A stretch of 42,815 nt of DNA from Candidatus Avelusimicrobium gallinaceum (GCA_944324965.1 CALUYH010000001.1:1-42815), one strand, 5' to 3'. Shown: positions 1 through 8,915, counted from the first letter of the stretch. Notes: generated by a model from the sequence alone, not told the origin. Program-made: numbers and translations.

Positions 1-1224
1 CGTTCTATTGAGCATTTTGGTTTTATCAACCCTATTTTAATCGACGAGCAGAATGAAATTATAGCCGGCCACGCCCGTTGTGCAGCCGCTCACGCTGCCC
101 ATATGGAAAAAGTTCCCGTTATTCGCTTGGGTCATTTGTCCGAGGGGCAAAAGCATGCCTATCGTATTGCAGATAACAAACTAGCCGAATTGGGCACGTG
201 GAGCATAGAACTATTGCAAATGGAGTTTAAAGCTTTAGATGAATTAAAGTTAGATATGCCTCTTACCATTACGGGATATGATATGGGAGATATTGACCTT
301 ATTTTAGAGGGAAAAGAAACCAAAATAGACCCAAAAGCAAATAATATCCCCTTCATTCCAGATAATGAAATTGTCAGCCAAGAGGGCGATATTTGGCAAC
401 TAGACAAACACCGGCTGATTTGCGGAAATTCCCTTAAAAAGGAAACATTAACTGCCTTAATGGAAGATAAAAAAGCCGATATGGTATTTACGGACCCACC
501 ATATAACGTGAAAATAAATGGACACGTTTGCGGGGCAGGAAATGTGCAACATCAAGAATTTAAATTTGCCTCTGGAGAAATGAGCTCGGAGGAGTTTACT
601 CAGTTTTTGCAATCCGCTTTTGAGCGACTCTGTGAGTGTAGTAAAGACGGCTCTTTGCACTATATTTGTATGGACTGGCGTCATATTAAAGAAATTATCG
701 TGGCTGCTGGGGTATATGAGCAGTTCAAAAATTTATGCGTATGGCGGAAAGATAACGCCGGTATGGGTAGTTTTTATCGTTCCCAGCACGAACTTATCTT
801 TATGTTCAAACACGGCAAGGAACCACATATTAACAATGTGGAACTAGGGGTACACGGTAGATACCGTACCAATGTGTGGTGCTATCCCAGTGTAAATACA
901 CCTAGTGAGGAAAATGCCGAAAAGCGGGCTATGCACCCTACTGTAAAACCGGTGGAAATGATCAAAGATGCCATATTGGACGCCTCTAACCGGGGCGGAA
1001 TAATACTAGACACCTTTTTGGGTTCTGGCAGTACCTTAATTGCCGCAGAAAAATCCGGGCGTATCTGTTATGGGGCCGAGTTGGAGCCACGATATATAGA
1101 TACGGCCATTAGGCGCTATGAAAGCCTAGGAAAGGGACATAGTGCCATACACCTATCCACAGGGAAGACTTATCAAGAATTACTTTTAGAGAAGAAAAGA
1201 GGAGGAAATGAAAATGGAAAATAA
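1..1224 (+). CDS. ParB-like domain / DNA adenine methyltransferase fusion (5' end outside window)
   Basis: The frame is open from base 1, so the gene starts upstream; the ATG at 103 is internal. The N-terminal part (to about base 310) resembles the ParB/sulfiredoxin fold of phage methylases, with a GHAR box (bases 70-81) and the conserved AYRIADNKLAE stretch. The C-terminal part is a DNA methyltransferase: catalytic motif IV DPPY at bases 493-504 and the SAM-binding motif FLGSGST near the end. Motif IV before motif I is the beta-class order, and DPPY favours N6-adenine over N4-cytosine. Such fusions are common beside phage terminases and probably protect phage DNA from restriction. No partner nuclease is visible, so this is likely an orphan methylase. 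The target sequence cannot be read from the protein. Confidence 0.88.
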   Translation, partial: RSIEHFGFINPILIDEQNEIIAGHARCAAAHAAHMEKVPVIRLGHLSEGQKHAYRIADNKLAELGTWSIELLQMEFKALDELKLDMPLTITGYDMGDIDLILEGKETKIDPKANNIPFIPDNEIVSQEGDIWQLDKHRLICGNSLKKETLTALMEDKKADMVFTDPPYNVKINGHVCGAGNVQHQEFKFASGEMSSEEFTQFLQSAFERLCECSKDGSLHYICMDWRHIKEIIVAAGVYEQFKNLCVWRKDNAGMGSFYRSQHELIFMFKHGKEPHINNVELGVHGRYRTNVWCYPSVNTPSEENAEKRAMHPTVKPVEMIKDAILDASNRGGIILDTFLGSGSTLIAAEKSGRICYGAELEPRYIDTAIRRYESLGKGHSAIHLSTGKTYQELLLEKKRGGNENGK

Positions 1225-1624
1225 TAATACAGTAAGCAATTCTTATGAAGTCGGGTACGGAAAACCGCCCAAACATACACAATTTAAACCGGGATACAGC
1301 GGCAATAAAAAGGGCCGTCCTAAGGGAAGCGCAAACCTATTTACCGCAGTTGAAAAACTGCAAAATGAGCGTGTGCGCATCGTCCACAATGGGAAACAAA
1401 AAAGTATTTCAGTGACAGAAGCCATCCTTCGTAAAGCAGGAATGGATGCGCTCAATGGCAATGCAAAAGCACAAAAAATAATGCTGGACTATTTTGAAAA
1501 AAATGAGAGACGGAAGGAAGAACTCGCACAGCGGGTAGAGGCATTGCGAGAAGATGATAGGACCTTATTAGCAGAAACCATTAAGGAGTACATGGAAGGG
1601 AATGTCAATGATACAACAAAATGA
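1214..1624 (+). CDS. DUF5681 family small phage protein
   Basis: A 136-residue basic protein whose N-terminus carries the typical DUF5681 signature: VGYGKPPKHTQFKPG followed by SGNKKGRPKGS. The remainder is predicted helical and charged. The family is repeatedly found directly before terminase large subunits, so a DNA-binding or small-terminase-like role is plausible but unproven. I prefer the ATG at 1214 to the one at 1208, because the GGAGG at 1201-1205 is 8 bases from 1214 and only 2 from 1208. It overlaps the end of the methyltransferase and the start of the terminase, so the three genes look translationally coupled. Confidence 0.8.
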   Translation: MENNNTVSNSYEVGYGKPPKHTQFKPGYSGNKKGRPKGSANLFTAVEKLQNERVRIVHNGKQKSISVTEAILRKAGMDALNGNAKAQKIMLDYFEKNERRKEELAQRVEALREDDRTLLAETIKEYMEGNVNDTTK

Positions 1625-3095
1625 AGAAACGCAACGCTTTGATGCTCTCTTGCGGCACGACTTTAAGATGTTTGTAAGAAAAGTATTTGCCGAAGTTAGC
1701 CCGCAGACGAAATACTTAGATAATTGGCATATAGATGTGATTTGTGGGGAATTAGAGAAAATGCTGTATGGGGAAAATACCCGCTTAATCATTAATATCC
1801 CGCCCCGGTATATGAAATCCATTATTTGCTCGGTGGCGCTTCCTGCCTATATATTGGGGAAATTCCCCAAGGAAACGGTTGTATGCGTAAGTTATGCTGA
1901 TGAACTGGCCAAAAAACTGGCGGCCGACTGCCGGCGCATTTTGGAAACGCCTTGGTATAAGCGGGCGTTCCCAGGAACTCGTTTAGCACTCAATCGCCGT
2001 GAACTGATGGATTTTGAAACCACACAGGGTGGTGGGCGCTATTCTACAACGGTGGGTGGCACCCTAACAGGGCGGGGTGGTAATTGGCTGATTATTGATG
2101 ACCCGATTAAGCCAGCGGATGCCAATTCAGACTTACTGCGTAATAAAGTAAACGAGTGGTATGGAAATACGCTGTATAGCCGCCTAAATGATAAAAATAA
2201 GGGCAAAATCCTGCTTATTATGCAGCGCACGCACGAGCAGGACTTAACGGGCTATTTATTGGAGAGCAAAGCCGGGTTTAAGCAGATAGTAATACCTCTT
2301 GTTGCGGTACGCGAAGAACATTGGCAATGGAAGAAATATCTTGAGGATAAAGTCATTACGTATCATTATACCCGTAAAGTAGGCGAAGCGTTGCATCCGG
2401 TGCGAGAAGGGTTGGATAGGATTGAAGAAACCAAACAATCCTTGGGCGCAATGATCTTTGCGTGCCAATGCCAACAGGATCCTTTGGCACAAGGGGGAAA
2501 TATTATCCATTGGAACTGGTTCCCACGGTATAACGTAAAGGAAATAATCCACAAGCACTGTTTAGGGCAAATAGAACTTTGGCAGTTGGTGTTTAGTTGG
2601 GATATTGCCACAAAAACGGGAGCGACAAATGATTATAGCGTATGCGTTTGTGCAATGCGTTCCCATAATAAGTATTACATATTAGATATCAAGCGTTGGA
2701 AACTGGAACTGCCAGATTTGGTAAAAGCAGCCAAAGAGTATATGTCTCAGCAGAAAGAACGCTTGGGCAAACTAATAATGTACCCTGGTAAAATGCTAGA
2801 AACTAGGGTGCTAGTAGAAGATGTTGGGTGTGGAATCGGCTTCCAGCAGGCCCTTAAACCATTGGGGTATAAGGTAGATTTTATACACCCCACGGAGGAC
2901 AAAAAGACGCGTTGCCTAAATATTACACCCCTCTTAGAGCAGGGCAGTTGCCTATTGCCGGATACCGAGGAACAGTGGTTTGATGATTTTAGGCACGAAG
3001 TTTTAGGCTTTCCCAATACAAAGCACGATGACCAAGTAGATGCTTTGACACAACTTCTTAATTTTAAGGCCAAAAAACGCTTTGATTTTATTTAG
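1608..3095 (+). CDS. terL: Phage terminase large subunit
   Basis: About 495 residues, a normal size for TerL, the ATPase-nuclease that packages phage DNA into proheads. An N-terminal ATPase domain has a Walker A-like PPRYMKS (about residues 65-71; the usual form is PPRHGKS) and Walker B LIIDD (about 161-165). The C-terminal RNase H-like nuclease has the first acidic site in SWDIATKTG (Asp about 332) and a terminal HDDQVDAL motif. All core motifs are present and the frame is intact. AAGGGA at 1596-1601 favours ATG 1608 over 1602. The start overlaps the DUF5681 gene. Unusually, no portal gene follows: non-coding DNA and then glycosyltransferases come next. Confidence 0.9.
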   Translation: MIQQNEETQRFDALLRHDFKMFVRKVFAEVSPQTKYLDNWHIDVICGELEKMLYGENTRLIINIPPRYMKSIICSVALPAYILGKFPKETVVCVSYADELAKKLAADCRRILETPWYKRAFPGTRLALNRRELMDFETTQGGGRYSTTVGGTLTGRGGNWLIIDDPIKPADANSDLLRNKVNEWYGNTLYSRLNDKNKGKILLIMQRTHEQDLTGYLLESKAGFKQIVIPLVAVREEHWQWKKYLEDKVITYHYTRKVGEALHPVREGLDRIEETKQSLGAMIFACQCQQDPLAQGGNIIHWNWFPRYNVKEIIHKHCLGQIELWQLVFSWDIATKTGATNDYSVCVCAMRSHNKYYILDIKRWKLELPDLVKAAKEYMSQQKERLGKLIMYPGKMLETRVLVEDVGCGIGFQQALKPLGYKVDFIHPTEDKKTRCLNITPLLEQGSCLLPDTEEQWFDDFRHEVLGFPNTKHDDQVDALTQLLNFKAKKRFDFI

Positions 3096-3113
3096 TTGTC
3101 ACTTCATAGAATT

Positions 3114-3195
3114 CCCTGGGCAAAAGCCCGGGGTACTTGACTTGGCCCGCATTAGTAATGCGTACTATAAGGGCGGAGCCAGACAGGGGCTCCGC
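3114..3195 (+). other. Three consecutive hairpins just after terL
   Basis: Perfect or near-perfect stems follow the terL stop: 3114-3121 with 3126-3133 (8 bp, one G-T, AAAA loop); 3148-3154 with 3156-3162 (CGCATTA/TAATGCG); and 3173-3180 with 3188-3195 (GCGGAGCC/GGCTCCGC). None is followed by a T-run, so they do not look like simple terminators. TTGACT (3137-3142) and TACTAT (3163-3168) flank the middle palindrome, so a promoter with an operator between its boxes is another reading, although the 20-base spacer is long. Function unknown. Confidence 0.45.
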
Positions 3196-3219
3196 TCAAA
3201 ATCAAAAAGAGCAAAAGTT

Positions 3220-3423
3220 ATGGATAAATTAACAATACTAACAAATCATTTACAATTATTAGCGGAATTGGCAGCGGATTTGCAGGAGCAAATAGCCTCC
3301 GCCTAAGACGGCGCAAAAGAAAAATCTTTGAACCAAATAATGGGTAGTCTTTACGGTCTATCCACCACCGCCGAACACATAAAAAACATATACGAAACAA
3401 TGGTTCTAGTACATCGAAAGTAA
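3220..3423 (+). pseudogene. Small helical ORF interrupted by an in-frame TAA
   Basis: The ATG at 3220 opens a 28-codon frame (MDKLTILTNHLQ...) ending in TAA at 3304-3306. The same frame then stays open for another 38 codons to TAA at 3421-3423, with a further ATG at 3340. Read through, it would give about 67 residues, helical and without Cys or Trp. The simplest reading is a small phage gene broken by one nonsense change, but two very short separate genes cannot be excluded. No strong ribosome-binding site precedes 3220. I do not recognise the family. Confidence 0.3.
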
Positions 3424-3540
3424 AATAAAAACTTTTTGTGCCAAAGTCGAGTTCTACACATTCTGTAAAGTTACCTTCCCTTTTTATTCACTGTTTATAT
3501 ATAGTGCATAGTATAAGGTTTAAAATATTAAAAATCTTGG

Positions 3541-3874
3541 GCCACAGGGCCTATACATAAATATGCCTTTTGAAAAAAATAGCATTGCCCTAGCAAATAT
3601 GGTACTATAAAGATAAATTCTAATAGGAGTTTTGCAGTACAACCACAGAAAGTGGTTAGTTTACAATTTATTCTGTTTTGGGAATCCTATTGAAGAATAG
3701 GAAGTCGTTTAATAACGTGCAATCCCGTCCCCAAACAGCTGGTTTAGGCAGAAGATAGAGGGAAGTCATGAGCCCTTTGTCTTCTGCCGAATGTTCCGCA
3801 TATAAAATTATGCGGAACTACGGCTGTTTAATGACTGGGACTGGGATTAGCCTCGGAATTATTCAGCCTTTTTT
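3541..3874 (+). ncRNA. Candidate structured RNA with attenuator-like 3' end
   Basis: There is no convincing gene between terL and the first glycosyltransferase, but this stretch is rich in complementary segments. Hairpins: 3641-3646/3652-3657 and 3685-3691/3696-3702 (7 bp, GAAG loop). A closing stem pairs 3721-3731 with 3837-3848 (one bulge) and continues as 3733-3739/3823-3829. It encloses two arms, 3747-3755/3780-3788 (9 bp) and 3793-3801/3810-3818 (9 bp), giving a three-way junction. GGCTG at 3822-3826 can alternatively pair with CAGCC at 3864-3868, directly before six T (3869-3874). This would be a terminator exclusive with the closing stem. The rest of 3424-4036 shows nothing clear. A weak 44-codon frame (3768-3902) overlaps the RNA. 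I do not recognise an RNA family. Confidence 0.5.
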
Positions 3875-3957
3875 GTTTCCTTCCATTTCATTTCTTCCTT
3901 AGTGAATAAATTCAATAGGTTCCATCGTTTTCATACGCTACAGCACGGCGTGTGAAC

Positions 3958-4010
3958 GGGAAAGGGACTTATGAATACCTCCGCCAAGAGTTTCCACAAG
4001 TCCTTTTCCC
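3958..4010 (+). repeat. 13-bp inverted repeat upstream of the first glycosyltransferase
   Basis: GGGAAAGGGACTT (3958-3970) is complementary to AAGTCCTTTTCCC (3998-4010) with one G-T pair and a 27-base loop. It sits just upstream of the real start at 4037 and encloses the in-frame but unlikely ATG at 3971. In RNA this is a stable hairpin in the 5' leader of the glycosyltransferase cassette. It could be a weak terminator, a processing site or a translation control element. Confidence 0.5.
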
Positions 4011-4036
4011 TCAATTTAATAGAAAGGGGCTTCTTT

Positions 4037-4975
4037 ATGGAAATAGCTGTTATTATTCCGTCTAAAAATGGCATAAACCATTTGAAAGAATGTTTGCCAA
4101 TGGTTGTTAAAGCAACCCTCCAAGCCCCTTTTCCTGTGCATATTACCGTAGTAGATGATAATTCAACAGATAAAACAGTAGAAATGCTGCCCTCTCTGTT
4201 TCCAGAAGTTGTTTTTCTACGCAATCCTAACAAAGGAATCTCTTCTGCTCGCAACTGGGGCGTAAAAAATACCCCTTGTGATTGGATTTGTTTTCTAGAC
4301 AATGATGTTTTTTTAGACGAAAACTTTTTCAATACAGTACAAAAATACCTAAAACAGGATGTTTTTTGCGTAGCCTGTGCTGGCTATACCGCATATCCTA
4401 AAGTTTCGGGAGCATTAGAGCAAAATGATGGCATTAAATTGTTGGATTGGAAGCGGGGTTTCCCACGATTTACCAGTAATGTTTATAATAAAAATCTATC
4501 TTTACAACAGGAATATTTATCTTGGGGGGTCCAAGGAGCCTATTTCTTTTGCAATCGTGGAAAATTTGAACAACTAACTGGATTTGATGAAATTTTAGAC
4601 CCATACATGTTAGAAGAATCTGATTTGGCTTATCGTGGATTAAAACGTGGGTGGAAAATTGTTTATGCGCCCGACACAAAACCCCTTCATAAATGCGGTG
4701 GAACAATTAATAGTAAAAAAAATAAATATACGCAATTCCTGTCTAAACGGAATAGAGTGTTGTTTGTTTGGAAAAATATTACTTCAAAATATTTTCTCAT
4801 TAGTCATATTTTCTGGTTATTGCTGCGTCCTGATATTAGGATATTACGAACAATATTGACGGCATGGCCTGATATTAAAAAGAAACGTGAAATAGAAAAA
4901 AAAGAGCAAGTTGTAACTGATGAAACATTATTTGAACAGTCCAAACAATTTGTGCAAAAGGGATGCGGAGGCTAG
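4037..4975 (+). CDS. Family 2 glycosyltransferase
   Basis: A 312-residue GT-A fold enzyme that probably adds a sugar from a nucleotide donor to a growing surface glycan at the inner membrane face. Near the N-terminus are VVDDNSTDKT and then NKGISSARNWG, followed by the metal-binding FLDNDVF (DxD type). The acceptor side has the YMLEESDLAYRG stretch seen in rhamnosyltransferase-like GT2 proteins. The start at 4037 is supported by AAAGGGG 8 bases upstream; the longer frame from 3971 would run through the upstream hairpin. The C-terminal third is aromatic and basic and may bind the membrane. It is the first gene of the cassette and is followed 6 bases later by the broken GT8 gene. Substrate unknown. 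Confidence 0.85.
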   Translation: MEIAVIIPSKNGINHLKECLPMVVKATLQAPFPVHITVVDDNSTDKTVEMLPSLFPEVVFLRNPNKGISSARNWGVKNTPCDWICFLDNDVFLDENFFNTVQKYLKQDVFCVACAGYTAYPKVSGALEQNDGIKLLDWKRGFPRFTSNVYNKNLSLQQEYLSWGVQGAYFFCNRGKFEQLTGFDEILDPYMLEESDLAYRGLKRGWKIVYAPDTKPLHKCGGTINSKKNKYTQFLSKRNRVLFVWKNITSKYFLISHIFWLLLRPDIRILRTILTAWPDIKKKREIEKKEQVVTDETLFEQSKQFVQKGCGG

Positions 4976-4981
4976 ATAAAT

Positions 4982-5952
4982 ATGTCAGAATTATCCGAAT
5001 ATTTAAAATTATAACAGCATCAAACTTGTATTTTTGCAGGCTGTGATGATAAATATGCCTTTTGCTTGTATGTAAGTTTATGGAGTTTGTTGAAACATAG
5101 CCCAAAATTAGCACAAGAGTCTGATATTTTTGTAGCCGGATTTAAGCTTTCTGCTGAAAATAAGAAGGCACTAGAAAGTTTGCCTGGGGTCCATGTGATT
5201 AATTATACCTACCCATCTTTCCTACCTCAAACTAGTGCTATTATGAATTTTACAGAAGCATCATTTGCGAGGTATGATTGTTTTGGCCTGCTGAAATATT
5301 ATGAGAAAGTCTTGTATCTGGATAGTGATGTGCTTGTACAAAAAGAAATAAGACCAATTTTTGATCAATTGTCTGATGGTATTGGTTTGGTCCAGGCTCC
5401 TACCTTTACTACTGTACGAGGAAATTTCTATAAAGAAATTCCCCTATTTAATATGAGCGCCACAGGATATAATAGCGGATTTATCGTTTTAAACAATAAA
5501 GGAAGTTGGGCAAACAAAGCGTTGGAAATTAGATCTTGGCTATACAAACAAACATTAGTCTATGCAGAAAATTTATTTCTTCCAGACCAAGGAATGATTA
5601 ATTTAGCATAGAACAATTCAACATGTATCCTTTGACTATAAGTGAAGATTATAACTGCCCGGCAAGTTCTCCTACAAAAGAATTAAGGAATGCCTATATT
5701 ATTCACAGTACAGGCCCCCGCAAATTTTGGTGTTATTACTATTTTAAAGAATGGTATGAAGGATACTCGCGGTGGCTTGCAGCAGGTGGACACCCCGTGT
5801 CTATTCATAGAGGAAGTGCCTTTTGGCGCTGGACTCTACGTAAATTACACTTAGATAATAAAGTATTTTTTCAGTTAAGTCCAGATTTTTTTACTAAACC
5901 TCTAAAGTTTGGGCGGTTTGTAATAAAAAAAATCTTTAAAGTGAGGTATTAA
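4982..5952 (+). pseudogene. Family 8 glycosyltransferase, broken
   Basis: The frame starting at ATG 4982 gives a stop (TAA 5012-5014) at codon 11, yet the same frame continues into a clear GT8 domain: CDDKYAFCLYVSLWSLLKHS, the DxD motif YLDSDVLV, then TGYNSGFIVLNN and LPDQGMINLA. A second lesion follows: after base 5608 a TAG appears, while the protein continues in another frame (EDYNCPAS..., IIHSTGPRKFW). One missing A would join them. Together the parts make a full-length enzyme of about 320 residues. Two lesions in one gene suggest decay, although assembly error in AT-rich DNA is possible. When intact it would have been a retaining glucosyl- or galactosyltransferase of the LgtC type. Confidence 0.8.
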
Positions 5953-5955
5953 TAA

Positions 5956-6990
5956 ATGTCTCCGCAAATATCATTTATTGTGCCAGTTTATAATACCCAG
6001 CAATATTTAAACCGCTGTTTTTCTTCTATTGTGCAACAAAAATACGAAGATTGGGAAGTTATTGTTGTTAATGATGGTTCAACAGATGAATCTTTAGAGA
6101 TTCTTCAAAAATGGGCTTTGAGAGATAGGCGAATTAAGGTAGTTACTCAGAAGAACTCAGGCCTTTCCGTTGCCCGTAATACTGGGATGAAATATGCAAA
6201 AAGTGAGTGGATTGGGTTTATAGATAGTGATGATTATATTGAACCTAATACATTAGAACTAATTTGGCCTCTCTTAAACAAGCCTGTTGACATGATTTGT
6301 TGGGGCGTGAAGATTATTTCCCAACCAGGAGAGCCCCTTCTTCCGTGGTTAAAAATTCAGGAACACCATTTGAGAAGCAGATTTCAAGGAGAATTATTTT
6401 TTACCCAAAAAGTTGCCAAAAAAGAGCCTGTTACCGTTTGGAATAAATTATTTAGGCGTTCTATTATTGAGAAGAATGAAATCAATTTCCCTGCGAAGGT
6501 TTTATTTGAAGATAATGCATTCTATTGGAAATACTATCCTTTTTGTAAGAAGGCCTTTTTTTTGAAAGATAAACTATATTGTTATATTCAACGCCAGAAT
6601 TCTATTATGGGAAAGATTTTTACGAATCAAATGCCGGCTCAAATTAATGCCTGTTTAGCCGGAGCGGATTTGTTTGATTTTTATCTCAAGCAGGGTTTTT
6701 TTAATAAATATCAATATTTATTACAAACTCTTTATTGGGGCCTGTTTATGCTAGATTTTGAACATACCCAGGGCTCTGCCAAACAACAAGTTGTCAATGA
6801 AGCCGCCCAAATATTAGATAAGTATAAATTCATTCATAAAACAGCCGAAACTAAAACAATCTTATCTCGAAATATAGAGAATATAATAAATTTCAAAAAA
6901 ATTGGTTTTGCAAAAAAATTATTTTCAATATCTCGAAATGAATATGGACGAAAATATATTTACATATTAGGAGTAAGATTATGGACATAG
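5956..6990 (+). CDS. Family 2 glycosyltransferase
   Basis: A 344-residue intact GT2 enzyme with a textbook N-terminus: ISFIVPVYNTQQYL, VVNDGSTDES, NSGLSVARNTGMKYA and the metal-binding IDSDDYI at about residue 90. The YHR-type FEDNAFYW segment near residue 190 matches the catalytic-base area of WcaA/EpsJ-like enzymes. The C-terminal half is poorly conserved and probably sets acceptor choice. It starts 3 bases after the broken GT8 gene with GAGG upstream, and its end overlaps the next gene by 10 bases, so the cassette is one operon. The donor and linkage are not readable from the sequence. Confidence 0.87.
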   Translation: MSPQISFIVPVYNTQQYLNRCFSSIVQQKYEDWEVIVVNDGSTDESLEILQKWALRDRRIKVVTQKNSGLSVARNTGMKYAKSEWIGFIDSDDYIEPNTLELIWPLLNKPVDMICWGVKIISQPGEPLLPWLKIQEHHLRSRFQGELFFTQKVAKKEPVTVWNKLFRRSIIEKNEINFPAKVLFEDNAFYWKYYPFCKKAFFLKDKLYCYIQRQNSIMGKIFTNQMPAQINACLAGADLFDFYLKQGFFNKYQYLLQTLYWGLFMLDFEHTQGSAKQQVVNEAAQILDKYKFIHKTAETKTILSRNIENIINFKKIGFAKKLFSISRNEYGRKYIYILGVRLWT

Positions 6991-8915
6991 CATTTAATGT
7001 AAATAATGCATATGCGCATCAATTATCGGTTTGTATATATTCGATATTAAAACATAACAAAGGTCCGATATCTTTTTATGTGTTTTCAAACGATTTTTCA
7101 GATGAAAATAAACGCAATATAAATAAATTAAAACTGTTTTTCAAAAATTGGGATATTACCTATCTATCTCCAGATCCTAAACTTTTTTCCAATTTGAGAT
7201 TAAATGTACCCCATATTTCAAGAGAGACCTATTATCGTTTTGTGATGCCAGATATGCTGCCACATGTTGATAAACTATTGTATTTAGATGTGGATTTGAT
7301 CGTCTGTAGATCGTTAGAGAAATTGTGGAATACGGATATAAGAAATTATTATTGCGCCGGAGTTCAAGATTTATGGATACAAACGAACGAATTTTATGGA
7401 AAAAAAATTGGATTAAAATCAACCGCTCAATATATTAATGCGGGCGTGCTATTGATTAATGCAAAGAAATGGAGAATGGAAGAAGTCAGTGCTAAATGTT
7501 TTCAGATTGCTAGAGAACAAGCACACAATATCCAATGGCAAGATCAAGATGTTATTAATATTTGTTGCAATCTCCATATTAAACTATTAGATAGTGCTTT
7601 TAATTTTACAAGCAAAAACATTTCTGAAGAAATTAAAAAAGCCTCTAATGCTGTAATTGTCCACTACACGGGCTGTGATAAACCATGGAATCCGAATTAT
7701 AAAGTAAAGTTTTTTAGCAGTAAAAGAAAAATTAAATTACTTTGGCAAAAATACAATAGAGAATACAACAAACTAAAAGAATATAAAATCAAAGGTGCGC
7801 TTTTAGTCAATGAGTTTTTTGGTGGAGCCAAAACAGCTTATGGCGGTTATGGCTTTTTAGCCCGTAATTATATTGCAAAGTTTTTACCTACAAAAGACAT
7901 ACAACTGGATGTTATTTTAGGAAGATCGGAATCTAAATTTTTTCTTAGAAAAGAAAAAATTGACAATATTTATGCCATCTTTTTACCATGCAAAAAAATA
8001 TTTTCTCAAATTTGTTTATGGTTTTTAAATTATAAATTTTACCTAACAATAGAAGTAACAGATGATTGGGTATTGAAATGCCTTAATGGTTTTATAAAAG
8101 CACCAGTTCTTTTTTGGATTCAAGATCCAAGGACTAAAAGAGATTGGGAGGAAATAGAGTCTGTTAAATTGTTGCCTGAGCAGACTTATTGGGCACCTAA
8201 AACATATAGTCTGATTTCCGATTTAACCAAGCAAGAAAAAATTGTGTTTTTTTCTCAAGCCCAGTATTTGATTGAAAAAGCCCGTGAACTTTATAATCTT
8301 CCGTCGTCGGTTAATATAAGTTTCTTGCCAAATCCGATAGTGTGTCCGACAGAAGAAATTGATGTCGTGAATAAAAAAAATTGGATTATCTTTTTGGGGC
8401 GAGTTGAAGATGTCAAACGTGGTTGGCTCTTTTGTGAAATTGCTAAATGTTGTCCTGAATATGATTTCTATGTATTAGGAGCTTCTTGGAGAAACACACG
8501 ACAAAACTCTTCCGTATTAGAACGCTATAAAGATATAAAAAATTTACATTTTGTTGGGCACGTTGAAGGAGAGGAAAAGAAGCGTTATTTAAAAAGCGCC
8601 AAAATACTTTTAAATACCTCTATTCACGAGGCTTTACCCATTTCTTTTCTTGAAGCATTATCATACGGAACCGTATTGGTAAGCAACCAAAATCCTGATG
8701 ATTTAACGTCAAAATTTGGAATCTTTGTAGGAAAAGTTTTGGGGGATGGTTTTGATGCGGTTCCATTATATGTGCAAGCCATCAAAAAACTGATGAATGA
8801 TGATTCTCATCGTGTGAAATGTGCCCAAGAAGGAATAACCTATATCCGCAATATTCACTCTGTGCAAAAATGGATTTTGAACTTAGATAGAATTATATGG
8901 GAGAGTTTAAAATGA
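6981..8915 (+). CDS. GT8-GT4 two-domain glycosyltransferase
   Basis: 644 residues in one frame. Residues 1 to about 265 are a GT8 domain: DxD motif LYLDVDLIV, AQYINAGVLLIN, QWQDQDVIN, and the HYTGCDKPW motif characteristic of LgtC-like enzymes. From about 275 a new domain starts with an FGGAKTAYGGYG loop and ends as a GT4/GT-B enzyme: IIFLGRVEDVKRG, HFVGHVEGEEK, and STSIHEALPISFLEALSYG-like signature with the two Glu residues of the EX7E motif. The protein would thus add two sugars in sequence with retained configuration. The start overlaps the previous gene, and the stop overlaps the next start as ATGA (8912-8915). The DNA is very AT-rich. Confidence 0.85.
   Translation: MDIAFNVNNAYAHQLSVCIYSILKHNKGPISFYVFSNDFSDENKRNINKLKLFFKNWDITYLSPDPKLFSNLRLNVPHISRETYYRFVMPDMLPHVDKLLYLDVDLIVCRSLEKLWNTDIRNYYCAGVQDLWIQTNEFYGKKIGLKSTAQYINAGVLLINAKKWRMEEVSAKCFQIAREQAHNIQWQDQDVINICCNLHIKLLDSAFNFTSKNISEEIKKASNAVIVHYTGCDKPWNPNYKVKFFSSKRKIKLLWQKYNREYNKLKEYKIKGALLVNEFFGGAKTAYGGYGFLARNYIAKFLPTKDIQLDVILGRSESKFFLRKEKIDNIYAIFLPCKKIFSQICLWFLNYKFYLTIEVTDDWVLKCLNGFIKAPVLFWIQDPRTKRDWEEIESVKLLPEQTYWAPKTYSLISDLTKQEKIVFFSQAQYLIEKARELYNLPSSVNISFLPNPIVCPTEEIDVVNKKNWIIFLGRVEDVKRGWLFCEIAKCCPEYDFYVLGASWRNTRQNSSVLERYKDIKNLHFVGHVEGEEKKRYLKSAKILLNTSIHEALPISFLEALSYGTVLVSNQNPDDLTSKFGIFVGKVLGDGFDAVPLYVQAIKKLMNDDSHRVKCAQEGITYIRNIHSVQKWILNLDRIIWESLK

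Noticed and set aside
3768..3902. A 44-codon frame with a GAGGGA ribosome-binding site inside the structured RNA region
   Set aside because: Its codons run through the best stems and the T-run, and the product resembles nothing known; it could be a leader peptide but support is too weak to call a gene.
3971..4036. Upstream start (ATG 3971) for the first glycosyltransferase
   Set aside because: It lies in the loop of an inverted repeat without its own ribosome-binding site; the ATG at 4037 has AAAGGGG and begins exactly at the GT2 fold.
3304..5014. Stop-codon reassignment of TAA in the island, suggested by in-frame TAA at 3304 and 5012
   Set aside because: Several intact island genes end in TAA (for example at 1222, 5950, 11951 and 14828), so TAA is used as a normal stop; independent nonsense changes are simpler.
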